Source: Acidimicrobiales bacterium
GTDB taxonomy: Bacteria; Actinomycetota; Acidimicrobiia; Acidimicrobiales; RAAP-2
Assembly (NCBI GenBank): GCA_017883125.1
Contig: JADGOD010000030.1
Span: 1 to 10,118 of the forward strand
DNA length: 10,118 nucleotides
Direction: 5' to 3'
A program made the position numbers and the translations under genes. How positions within the stretch are numbered: the first letter of the stretch is position 1; every line of letters begins with the position of its first letter. Below the pieces are notes generated by a model. It was given only the letters and a program-made list of their open reading frames with translations. It ran no database searches and was not told the origin of the DNA. Below are positions 1 through 7,138 of this stretch, piece after piece.

Positions 1-514
1 CATAGAAGAAGTGAGGCGAACCGAGCACCCCTCGGTGCTGGCCTTCTCGCCAGTCCTCCTCGATCGATGCTCGATCGATCTCCTCGGGCATCCCGACTCC
101 GAACGTGGCGGCGATGCCCTCGAGGACGATCGGGTCCGAGATGTCTTGACCTCGCTCGAAGAGCGCGTCACGTAGTGCGAAGCTAACTCGCTCCCCGATC
201 AAGGGGTCCGCACGGTACGCCCGAGCCGCGAGTGCGAGGGCGTCGAGCGTCGAGCTCGGGAAGTGTCGGGGGTCGAACGACCCGAAGAGCGACGGCGCGA
301 CCTGCTCACGGAGCTCGTCGACATGGGCCTTGGTGACGGCGGGGTCGAGGGGCGCGCCGTTGACCAGCTCGAGCGGCCATGCACGAACCCTGATCAGGAC
401 GTCGGTCCGTCCGCTGCGCGTCCGCTGCTCGGCGACCGCCTTGAGCCCGACATGGGTGAAGGGGCACCAGATGTCCGCGAACACCTCGATGACGTGGCCT
501 GGCGGATCGCTCAT
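1..514 (-). CDS. DsbA-family thioredoxin-fold oxidoreductase, partial (C-terminus beyond window edge)
   Basis: The visible 171 residues read as a DsbA/FrnE/2-hydroxychromene-carboxylate-isomerase type protein. It opens with a beta strand and the active-site segment FADIWCPFTHVG (about residues 12-23), continues through a helical insertion, and reaches the cis-proline loop GSPHFF with Pro167. The usual CxxC is replaced by C17-P-F-T20, so only one active-site cysteine remains; a monothiol or isomerase/transferase role fits better than dithiol oxidation (inference). No signal peptide is visible, so it is probably cytoplasmic. The ATG at 514 is preceded by a purine-rich AGAGAGGGG about 8 bases upstream. 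An in-frame ATG at 547 would add 11 residues but has a weaker ribosome site. It lies 76 bases downstream of the MMPL gene on the same strand and is probably co-transcribed. The family is clear; the substrate is unknown. Confidence 0.85.
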   Translation of the reverse strand, partial: MSDPPGHVIEVFADIWCPFTHVGLKAVAEQRTRSGRTDVLIRVRAWPLELVNGAPLDPAVTKAHVDELREQVAPSLFGSFDPRHFPSSTLDALALAARAYRADPLIGERVSFALRDALFERGQDISDPIVLEGIAATFGVGMPEEIDRASIEEDWREGQHRGVLGSPHFFY

Positions 515-590
515 TCGACCAACCCCTCTCTCTTCGTCGACGCCCATGACGCCCCGTCGGGTCTCTGCAGTCTGACCCCCCTCAACCCTC

Positions 591-2795
591 TCAGTGCGAG
601 AAACGGACCTTGGGAAGCACCCGCGCCAGCCACTTTGGCTGGTGCCAGCTGAGGTGCTTGCCATAGCGAAGGACGATGGGCAGGAGGACCAGTCGCACGA
701 CGAGGGCGTCGAGGGCCACTGCCACAGCGAGGATCACGCCCATCTCCTTGGGAGCCAGAGGTCCCGAGAGCGCGAACGTGAGGAACACCGCGATCATCAC
801 CGCGGCGGCGGAGACCACGACCCGACCCGAGGTTCGGACCGAGCCGACCATGGCGTGCTCGGGGTCAGCGTGGGTCTCGTAGCTCTCCTTGGCCGCCGAG
901 AGCATGAACAGCGTGTAGTCCATCGCCACCCCGAAGACCATCGCACCGAAGAACAGCGGACCCCACGCATCGACGAACCCTTGGGGCTGGAAGTTCAGGA
1001 ATCCCGACAGGTTCCCATTCTGGAAGATCAAGCGCGCCACCCCGAAGGCTCCGGCGACCGACAGGGCCGTCAAGAGCACGCCCGCTGCGGCGATGAGGGG
1101 TGCTCCAAGGGCGATCAGCAGCAGGATGAACCCGAGCGCGATGAGCATGCCGAAGACGATCGGGGTGTAGTGGGTCAGCGACTGCTGGAGGTCGTAGTTC
1201 TCTGCCGGAGCCCCTCCGACGAGAGTGCCCGTCGGGAGGGCCTGGCGGATTCGTGCGATGGTCGCCTCGGTGTCCGTGGTGGACGGTCCGGTGGTGGGCA
1301 CGACCTGATCGAGAGTCCACCCAGCATGCGTCGGGCCGGGCATCGCCGCCGCAACACCCGGGAGGCTGGCGAGGGTGGCGAGCGCCTCGGTCTGGTGGGT
1401 GGCGGGGACCAAGACCTGGAGGGTTCCCGGGACACCCGGCCCGAAGGCTGAGATCACCTGGTTGTAGCCGACGCGTGCGTTGGCGTCGGGCGGGACGATT
1501 GTGATCGAGGGCATGTTCGTCCGAAGCCCGATCACCGGTGCGGCTGCCAGCAGCAGCACGGCAAGGCCGGCGAGGCCGAAGATGGTGGGGTGCTTCCACA
1601 TGGTGCGTCCCCAGCTGTGGAGCATGGTGTCGAGTCGGCCGGGGTGCTCGGGGTCCTTCTTCTTGGATCCCCAGCGGATCGCCCCGGCGTTGATCCGAGT
1701 GCCCAGGCGTCCGAGCACCGCCGGCAGCAGGGTCAGGGTGGCCGCCAGGACGGCGATGACCGAGAGCATGATGCCGAGTGCCATGCTCCGGAAGGCGGGG
1801 CTCGGCACGATCAGAATCGCTGCCAGTGACGCCAACACCGTCACAGCGCTGAAGGCGACGGCCTTGCCGGCGGTGTCCATGGTCTCGGCGATCGCTGCGA
1901 CAACGACCTCTCGATCCCCTGGCGTCGCTCCTCGTCGCTTCAGTGCCGAGCGGAATCGCATCACGATGAAGAGGGCGTAGTCGATCCCCAGGGCGAGCGC
2001 GAACATGAGTGCGAAGTTGAGCGCCCAGATCGAGACTGGGAAGGCGTGGCTCAGCATGACGAGGGATCCGGCGGCCACCAGCAGGCCGACCATCGTCAGC
2101 AGGAGCGGGAGTCCAGCTGCGACCAGTCCACCGAAGGCGATGAAGAGGATGATCATCGTCACGGGCCACGAGAGCATCTCAGAGCGCATCATCGCCGAGC
2201 GGTTGGCGTTGTTGAAGTTGGCCCACAGGGCGCTGTCTCCGGTGAGGGTCACGCTCACCTTCGAGGTCGAGAGCTTGCTCAACGGGGTCGCGAGCGCGTC
2301 GGCCGCCTTGACCATCTCGTTCGTGCCGACCGCCGAACCACCGACGATAACCGCCGTGCGACCATCTCGCGAGATCGTCGTCCCCGGCTGCGGCAGGACA
2401 ACCGTGGAGACCCGAGGATCAGACCGCAACATCGACGCTGCCTTGGCGACGGCAGCCTGAGCTTGGGGGTTCGTGGCGATCGCACCATTGTGGTCGACGA
2501 TCACGACCTGGAGCCCAGCGGCACCAAGGCCCGAGAAGTCACGCTGGATGATGTCTCGCGCCTTGACCGACTGGCTTGAGGAGTCCTGCCACCCGGCCCC
2601 GGCGAGGGCCGTCTCGACCTTGGGGGCGAAGGCGCCGAAGACGACGAGCGCCACGAGCCAGGACAAGAGCACGAAGCGGAGGTGCGTTGCCGTCCAACGG
2701 CCCAGGCGCGCAAAGGCACCGCTGCTGATCTGCCCCTCAGGGCCCGGCTGTCCGCTTAGGGGACTCTCAGCTGCAACGTCAGCGATCTGATCCAT
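591..2795 (-). CDS. MMPL-family (RND superfamily) transporter
   Basis: A 734-residue inner-membrane transporter of the MMPL group, whose members export lipids, glycolipids, siderophores or hydrophobic toxins using the proton gradient. About 12 hydrophobic segments show the RND duplication: TM1 near 42-58, an extracytoplasmic loop to about 210, TM2-6 from 210 to 361, TM7 near 405-424, a second loop to 545, and TM8-12 from 546 to 709. Each half carries the Asp-Tyr pair of proton-relay TM4/TM10: GIDYALF near 271-277 and AMDYTLF near 625-631. The length is typical of the shorter actinobacterial MMPL proteins. The ATG at 2795 is preceded by AGGAG (2805-2809) at 9 bases; a TTG immediately upstream (2798) is an alternative start. 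The DsbA-like gene follows on the same strand. A CsoR-type palindrome overlapping a TATAAT box lies upstream, suggesting inducible expression. The substrate cannot be read from sequence. Confidence 0.95.
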   Translation of the reverse strand: MDQIADVAAESPLSGQPGPEGQISSGAFARLGRWTATHLRFVLLSWLVALVVFGAFAPKVETALAGAGWQDSSSQSVKARDIIQRDFSGLGAAGLQVVIVDHNGAIATNPQAQAAVAKAASMLRSDPRVSTVVLPQPGTTISRDGRTAVIVGGSAVGTNEMVKAADALATPLSKLSTSKVSVTLTGDSALWANFNNANRSAMMRSEMLSWPVTMIILFIAFGGLVAAGLPLLLTMVGLLVAAGSLVMLSHAFPVSIWALNFALMFALALGIDYALFIVMRFRSALKRRGATPGDREVVVAAIAETMDTAGKAVAFSAVTVLASLAAILIVPSPAFRSMALGIMLSVIAVLAATLTLLPAVLGRLGTRINAGAIRWGSKKKDPEHPGRLDTMLHSWGRTMWKHPTIFGLAGLAVLLLAAAPVIGLRTNMPSITIVPPDANARVGYNQVISAFGPGVPGTLQVLVPATHQTEALATLASLPGVAAAMPGPTHAGWTLDQVVPTTGPSTTDTEATIARIRQALPTGTLVGGAPAENYDLQQSLTHYTPIVFGMLIALGFILLLIALGAPLIAAAGVLLTALSVAGAFGVARLIFQNGNLSGFLNFQPQGFVDAWGPLFFGAMVFGVAMDYTLFMLSAAKESYETHADPEHAMVGSVRTSGRVVVSAAAVMIAVFLTFALSGPLAPKEMGVILAVAVALDALVVRLVLLPIVLRYGKHLSWHQPKWLARVLPKVRFSH

Positions 2796-2872
2796 CAATC
2801 TGAACTCCTGTGGTCTGCTGCGGGTCGATCCGCTCTGCCCTTGTGGCTGTCACGGTGATCGATGTTCAACAG

Positions 2873-2878
2873 ATTATA
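2873..2878 (-). promoter_or_regulatory. -10 box of the MMPL-DsbA promoter
   Basis: The minus strand reads a perfect TATAAT here, rare by chance in this GC-rich sequence. It predicts a transcript start near 2866 and a leader of about 70 bases before the MMPL ATG at 2795. The hexamer 17 bases upstream (TGGCAC) is a poor -35 match, so the promoter may be weak or need another contact. The box overlaps one arm of the palindrome at 2875-2892, so a protein bound there would block RNA polymerase. Confidence 0.55.
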
Positions 2879-2892
2879 CCCCCAGGGGTATA
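2875..2892. promoter_or_regulatory. CsoR/RcnR/CstR-type operator palindrome
   Basis: The 18 bases TATACCCC-CA-GGGGTATA form an inverted repeat with 8 of 9 positions paired; only the central C/A is mismatched. This AT-flanked C-run/G-run architecture matches the operators of the CsoR-like repressor family (copper-sensing CsoR, persulfide-sensing CstR, nickel/cobalt RcnR, formaldehyde FrmR), many of which contain TACCCC...GGGGTA. It overlaps the TATAAT of the MMPL promoter, the expected place for a repressor. A plus-strand promoter could also overlap it (TTCAAC at 2865-2870, TATATC at 2889-2894), but no convincing gene lies downstream. No CsoR-family gene is in the window, so the regulator would act in trans. 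The operator class is an inference from pattern; the ligand is unknown. Confidence 0.6.
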
Positions 2893-3025
2893 TCTGTGCC
2901 ACCCTCCCCTGAGAGATGCTCTGATCTGGAGAGAGACAGGTCGCGCCCCTCGAGGAGCACGGCCACGATCGACGAGCTGCGGCGGATCGCTCCGGAGCGT
3001 GTCGACAAGCTGGCGGCGGCACCTA

Positions 3026-3039
3026 CCGTGACGTCACGG
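3026..3039. repeat. Perfect 14-bp palindrome CCGTGACGTCACGG
   Basis: The sequence is its own reverse complement over all 14 bases and stops matching at both outer neighbours. Symmetry of this kind is typical of a dimeric regulator site, for example a TetR-type operator. It is about 230 bases upstream of the MMPL ATG and about 110 bases beyond the cysS stop. With no spacer it would not make a stable RNA hairpin, so a terminator role is unlikely. No function is assigned. Confidence 0.45.
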
Positions 3040-3148
3040 ATCTTCTCGATACTCCGTCCGAGAGCGAAGCCCCGTTGAGCTCGTTGCTCCGACCGAGAGA
3101 GGTCTGCCTCCATGGTTGACGCGAGCACCGCCCCGAACCGGCTCTTGG

Positions 3149-4525
3149 CTATCGATGGAGCGCGGTTCCACTCGGCGTGTCTTCGACGACCCAGCCCGCT
3201 GCCTGGAGCTGGTCCCGGAGGGCGTCAGCGGCGGCGAAGTCCTTGGCCGCTCGAGCCTCGTCCCGGGCCCTTGCGAGCGCCAGCGTCGCCGCGTCGAGCT
3301 CTGCGGCGGCGCCGTCGAACGTGAGGCCCATGGCCCCGGCGAGCCGGATCACCGTGGCGCCGAGCCGACGAGCCCGACTCTCGTCACCGTCGTCAAGGGC
3401 GGTGTTGGCCTCGCCGACCAGCTCGAAGACGAGCCCCAGGGCTTGGGGCGTCTGGAGGTCATCGTCCATCAGTGCGACGAACCTCTCGACGGCTGCGGTC
3501 TCGATGTCGCTGTCGGTGGTGCCGATGACGGGGCCCGGAGGTGAGGTGAGCTCGAGGCGTCGGGCGAGAGCATCGAGGCGGTCGAGCCCCCGCTCGGCAT
3601 CGGCGATCGTCTCCGCCGTCACCTCGATGGGCGCCCGGTAGTGGGAACGCAAGACCAGAAGTCGATACGCGCGCGGGTCGGCCTTGGCCAGAAGATCGGT
3701 CAGCGACGTGAAGTTCCCCAGCGACTTCGACATCTTCTCGCCCTCGACCATCACCCACCCGTTGTGCGCCCAGTGCTGGGCGAAGGGGCGGCCGAGCGCC
3801 ACGGCCTGGGCCCTCTCGTTCTCGTGGTGCGGGAACTTGAGATCGAGTCCCCCTCCATGGAGGTCGAAGCCATCACCGAGCAGGGAGAGCGACATCACCA
3901 CGCACTCGGTGTGCCAGCCAGGCCGGCCGGCACCAAACGGAGCGGCCCAGGCGGGCTCATCCGGCTTGGCCGCCTTCCACAGCGCGAAGTCGAGCGGAGA
4001 GCGCTTCTCCACCTCTGCGTCGACCCGGGCTCCGGCGCGGAGCGACTCGAGGGGCTGGCCCGCGAGGAGCCCGTAGCCGTCGACCTTCGAGACGTCGAGG
4101 TAGACGCCGTCGGGGAGCTGATACGCCGTTCCCCTCTCGAGGAGCTCCGCGATGGTGGCGATCATGCCGTCGACGAAGGCGGTGGCATGGGGGGTCATGT
4201 CAGGACGGAGGACCTCGAGGAGGTCCATCGCCTCCCACCACCGCTCCTCGTACTCGGCAGCCACCTCTCCCTCGGTGCGGTCTTCTCGATGCGCCCGACC
4301 GATGATGTTGTCGTCGATATCCGTGATGTTCGAGACATACGTCACCTCGAGGCCGCTGTAGATGAGGTACCGGCGAAGCACATCGAAGACCAGCGTGAAC
4401 CGGCCGTGCCCGAGGTGGGGAAGGTCGTAGACGGTGGGGCCGCAGACGTACATCGACACCTTTCCCTCGTCCCGGAGGGTGAGGGGTCGGACGGTCCCGA
4501 CGGCCGTGTCGTAGAGGTTGAGCAT
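3149..4525 (-). CDS. cysS: Cysteinyl-tRNA synthetase
   Basis: A 458-residue class I synthetase that charges tRNA-Cys with cysteine in the cytoplasm. The zinc ligands that select the cysteine thiol are in place: C28 (YVCGPTVYD), C208 (GWHTEC), and the first His and last Glu of HHENE (H233, E237). The ATP-binding signatures are HLGH at 37-40, a usual variant of HIGH, and KMSKS at 264-268. The segment DLHGGGLDLKFPHHENE marks a true CysRS and argues against the actinobacterial paralogue MshC of mycothiol synthesis. The C-terminal anticodon-binding part ends in a typical EDTPSGT tail. Length is normal. It starts 20 bases from the divergent valS start; no good Shine-Dalgarno precedes the ATG, and a -10-like TAGCCT sits 6 bases upstream, so the mRNA is probably leaderless. 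Confidence 0.98.
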   Translation of the reverse strand: MLNLYDTAVGTVRPLTLRDEGKVSMYVCGPTVYDLPHLGHGRFTLVFDVLRRYLIYSGLEVTYVSNITDIDDNIIGRAHREDRTEGEVAAEYEERWWEAMDLLEVLRPDMTPHATAFVDGMIATIAELLERGTAYQLPDGVYLDVSKVDGYGLLAGQPLESLRAGARVDAEVEKRSPLDFALWKAAKPDEPAWAAPFGAGRPGWHTECVVMSLSLLGDGFDLHGGGLDLKFPHHENERAQAVALGRPFAQHWAHNGWVMVEGEKMSKSLGNFTSLTDLLAKADPRAYRLLVLRSHYRAPIEVTAETIADAERGLDRLDALARRLELTSPPGPVIGTTDSDIETAAVERFVALMDDDLQTPQALGLVFELVGEANTALDDGDESRARRLGATVIRLAGAMGLTFDGAAAELDAATLALARARDEARAAKDFAAADALRDQLQAAGWVVEDTPSGTALHR

Positions 4526-4530
4526 GGACC

Positions 4531-4537
4531 TAGGCTA
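4531..4537. promoter_or_regulatory. Shared bidirectional -10 element for cysS and valS
   Basis: The heptamer TAGGCTA provides a TANNNT-type -10 hexamer on each strand: TAGGCT on plus (4531-4536), ending 9 bases before the valS ATG, and TAGCCT on minus (4537 to 4532), ending 6 bases before the cysS ATG. The predicted transcript starts fall at or very near both start codons, as expected for leaderless actinobacterial mRNAs, and neither gene shows a Shine-Dalgarno. Any -35 contacts would lie inside the opposite coding region, and no good TTGACA match is present on either side. Spacing and symmetry are seen directly; promoter activity is inferred. Confidence 0.5.
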
Positions 4538-4545
4538 TTGCGACC

Positions 4546-7134
4546 ATGCCGAACCCCTTGGAGCCCCTGGCGCCGACCGAGCGCACCATCCCCGAGAAGC
4601 CGACTTTGGAGGGCCTCGAGACCCGCTGGTCGACGCTCTGGGCTGACGAATCGACCTACCGCTTCGACGGCACCCGGCCCCGGGCGGAGGTCTTCTCGAT
4701 CGACACCCCGCCGCCGACGGTCTCAGGCTCGCTGCACATCGGACACGTCTTCAGCTACACCCACACCGACGCGATCGCCCGGTACCAGCGCATGCGGGGC
4801 AAGGACGTCTTCTACCCGATGGGCTGGGATGACAACGGACTGCCAACCGAACGACGGGTGGAGAACTACTTCGGGGTCCGCTGCGATCCCTCCCTCCCCT
4901 ACGACCCGAGCTTCCAGCCGCCGGAGGAGCCGGGGGACTCGAAGATCTCCATCTCGCGCCCCAACTTCGTCGAGCTGTGCCTCCAGCTCACCCAAGAGGA
5001 CGAAGAGGTGTTCAAGGCCCTGTGGCGCACGCTCGGCATCAGCGTCGACTGGAGCCTCGAGTACGCCACCATCGGCGAGGTGGCTCAGCGAGCCTCCCAG
5101 CGAGCCTTCCTCCGACAGCTCACACGCGGCGAGGTCTACCAAGCCGAGGCACCGACGCTCTGGGACATCGACTTCCGGACGGCGGTCAGCCAGGCCGAGC
5201 TCGAAGACCGTGAACGCCCCGGCGCCTACCATCGGCTCGCGTTCCCCGTGACCGACGGAGATGGCGTGGTCGAGATCGAGACCACCCGACCCGAGCTGCT
5301 GGCGGCATGCGTGGCGCTGGTCGCCCACCCCGATGACGAGCGCTACCGACCGCTCTTCGGCCGGACCGTCACCACGCCGCTCTTCGGTGTCGAGGTCCCT
5401 GTTCTGGCGCACGAGCTCGCGGAACCCGACAAGGGGTCGGGCATCGCCATGATCTGCACGTTCGGCGACACCACCGACGTGATCTGGTGGCGAGAGCTCT
5501 CGCTTCCGACCCGCACGCTGGTCTCTCGCGAAGGACGCCTCGAGCATGCGCCCTTCGGCGAGCTGGGATGGGAGTCGCGCGACGTCGAGACGGCGAAGAG
5601 CCACTACACCGAGCTCGAGGGCCTCACCGTCAAGCAGGCGCAGAAGAAGATCGTCGAGCTGCTGACGCTCGACGGAAGCCTCATCGGCGAGCCCCGGCCG
5701 ATCACCCACCCGGTGAAGTTCTACGAGAAGGGTGATCGACCCCTTGAGATCGTGACGTCCCGCCAGTGGTTCGTTGCCACGAGACCGATGCGCGCCAAGC
5801 TTCTTGCCGCAGCCGAGGAGCTCAACTGGCACCCGGGATTCATGTCCCACCGGCTCCGGACCTGGGTCGAGGGGCTCAATGCCGACTGGAACATCTCACG
5901 CCAGCGGTTCTTCGGAGTCCCGTTCCCCATCTGGTACCCCGTGGCCGAAGACGGCACGGTCGACCACTCCCGACCCCTTGTCCCGGCCGAGGACCGCCTG
6001 CCCGTGGACCCATCGACCGATGTGCCTGACGGCTACGACGACTCCCAGAGGGGCGCGCCCGGTGGCTTCGCCGGCGACCCCGACGTGATGGACACCTGGG
6101 CGACGAGCTCGCTCACCCCGCAAATCGCCGGTCGCTGGGAGGATGATCCGGATCTCTTCTCTCGGGTCTTCCCCATGGATCTTCGGCCCCAGGCCCACGA
6201 GATCATCCGCACCTGGCTCTTCACGACGATCGTGCGCTCCGAGCTCGAGTTCGGAACGCTCCCGTGGGCCAACGCAGCGATCTCCGGCTGGGTCCTCGAT
6301 CCAGACCGCAAGAAGATGTCGAAGTCCAAGGGCAACGTGGTCACCCCGATGCCGCTCCTCGAGACTCACGGTGCCGATGCCGTTCGCTACTGGGCGGCGT
6401 CCGGGCGACCGGGGACCGATACCGCCGTCGACGATGCGCAGATGAAGGTCGGTCGCCGGCTGGCGATCAAGATCCTGAACGCGTCGCGCTTCGCGCTCGG
6501 CCGTCTCAGCGAGAACCCCGTCCCGCCGATCAGTGCGGTCACCGAACCCATCGACGTCGACGTGATCGCCAGCTTGCGGGAGCTCGTTGCCGACGCCACC
6601 GAGGCGTTCGACGACTTCGACTACGCACGGGCCCTCGAGCGAACCGAAGCCTTCTTCTGGCGCTTCTGCGATGACTACGTCGAGCTCGTCAAGAGCCGTG
6701 CCTACGGCGAGAGCTCCAACCCGGCGAGCGTCTCGGCCCAGGCCACTCTGGCCCACTCGCTCAGCACCCTGCTGCGTCTCTTCGCCCCGTTCCTCCCGTT
6801 CGTCACCGAAGAGGTGTGGAGGTGGTGGCAGGTGGGTTCGGTCCACACCTCCAGATGGCCCACGATCGAATCTCTCGAGACCGAGTCCACCCGGACCGCC
6901 GGGGTCTTCGACGAGGCGGCCGAGGTCCTCAGCTCCATCCGCCGTGCCAAGGCCTCGTCGAAGCGCTCGATGCGGACTGGCGTCGATCTCGTGACGGTGA
7001 CCGACTCGGCTGCGAAGCTCGAGCTGCTGCGACTCGCCACCGGAGACGTCAAGGACGCCGGGGGCGTCATCTCGATGGATCTCGTCGAGGGCGACCCGTC
7101 GATCGCCGTTCGGCTGGCGGCCGAGGAGCAGTAG
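4546..7134 (+). CDS. valS: Valyl-tRNA synthetase (alternative, short type)
   Basis: An 862-residue class I synthetase that activates valine, charges tRNA-Val and clears mischarged threonine. HIGH is at 64-67 (GSLHIGHVFSYTHTD), and the hallmark GWDDNGLPTERRV is at 93-105. The editing (CP1) domain includes TTRPELLAAC from about residue 246, and KMSKS is at 590-594. The anticodon-binding helical domain follows, with a conserved EEVWRWW. The chain ends soon after and lacks the long C-terminal coiled coil of E. coli-type ValRS (about 950 residues). The DDNGLPTERRVENYFGVRCDP wording is that of the lineage NCBI calls alternative ValS, closer to archaeal enzymes than to the E. coli type. The ATG at 4546 has no Shine-Dalgarno but a -10-like TAGGCT just upstream, which points to leaderless translation. 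Its TAG stop is four bases from the stop of the convergent downstream gene. Confidence 0.97.
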   Translation: MPNPLEPLAPTERTIPEKPTLEGLETRWSTLWADESTYRFDGTRPRAEVFSIDTPPPTVSGSLHIGHVFSYTHTDAIARYQRMRGKDVFYPMGWDDNGLPTERRVENYFGVRCDPSLPYDPSFQPPEEPGDSKISISRPNFVELCLQLTQEDEEVFKALWRTLGISVDWSLEYATIGEVAQRASQRAFLRQLTRGEVYQAEAPTLWDIDFRTAVSQAELEDRERPGAYHRLAFPVTDGDGVVEIETTRPELLAACVALVAHPDDERYRPLFGRTVTTPLFGVEVPVLAHELAEPDKGSGIAMICTFGDTTDVIWWRELSLPTRTLVSREGRLEHAPFGELGWESRDVETAKSHYTELEGLTVKQAQKKIVELLTLDGSLIGEPRPITHPVKFYEKGDRPLEIVTSRQWFVATRPMRAKLLAAAEELNWHPGFMSHRLRTWVEGLNADWNISRQRFFGVPFPIWYPVAEDGTVDHSRPLVPAEDRLPVDPSTDVPDGYDDSQRGAPGGFAGDPDVMDTWATSSLTPQIAGRWEDDPDLFSRVFPMDLRPQAHEIIRTWLFTTIVRSELEFGTLPWANAAISGWVLDPDRKKMSKSKGNVVTPMPLLETHGADAVRYWAASGRPGTDTAVDDAQMKVGRRLAIKILNASRFALGRLSENPVPPISAVTEPIDVDVIASLRELVADATEAFDDFDYARALERTEAFFWRFCDDYVELVKSRAYGESSNPASVSAQATLAHSLSTLLRLFAPFLPFVTEEVWRWWQVGSVHTSRWPTIESLETESTRTAGVFDEAAEVLSSIRRAKASSKRSMRTGVDLVTVTDSAAKLELLRLATGDVKDAGGVISMDLVEGDPSIAVRLAAEEQ

Positions 7135-7138
7135 CCCC

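Larger units (their letters stand above)
2799..3148. other. Intergenic region with no convincing gene
   Basis: This gap between the MMPL start and the cysS stop holds the MMPL ribosome site, TATAAT box and operator near its left end, and a 14-bp palindrome at 3026-3039. Short open frames exist on both strands (60 codons at 2896-3078 plus, 84 codons at 2874-3128 minus). They resemble no family I recognise and lack ribosome sites. The plus-strand stretch 2968-3078 has codon-like third-position GC and could be a decayed gene end, but that is weak. No tRNA or strong intrinsic terminator was seen. Confidence 0.5.

Noticed and set aside
58..82. Direct repeat of CTCGATCGAT near the left end
   Set aside because: It lies within the DsbA-like coding region and reflects similar codons for Ile-Asp-Arg and Ser-Ile-Glu runs; two short copies do not make a repeat array.
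865..2169. A 434-codon minus-strand frame inside the MMPL gene
   Set aside because: It is the MMPL gene read in a shifted frame, giving Arg/His/Pro-rich sequence with no recognisable domain, while the MMPL frame shows clear membrane helices and conserved motifs.
2896..3078. Small plus-strand frame (60 codons) just after the operator palindrome
   Set aside because: It starts at a GTG with no ribosome site and matches no family I know. Its later half has coding-like third positions, so it is mentioned only as a possible remnant.
2874..3128. Small minus-strand frame (84 codons) upstream of the MMPL gene
   Set aside because: It has no ribosome site and no recognisable family, and its end overlaps the operator and -10 box. 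A regulator gene was hoped for here, but the translation does not resemble CsoR or TetR proteins.
3149..4525. Possibility that the gene is mshC (mycothiol ligase) rather than cysS
   Set aside because: The HGGGLDLKFPHHENE block, the KMSKS loop and the full C-terminal anticodon domain match CysRS; MshC is shorter and differs at these motifs.
3641..5251. A 536-codon open frame on the plus strand antisense to cysS and running into valS
   Set aside because: It overlaps two certain synthetase genes, and its translation is low-complexity, Arg/Ser/Pro-rich sequence typical of a shadow frame in high-GC DNA.
4723..5850. A 375-codon minus-strand frame antisense to valS
   Set aside because: It is fully inside the convincing valS gene and has no family resemblance; long antisense frames are expected at this GC content.
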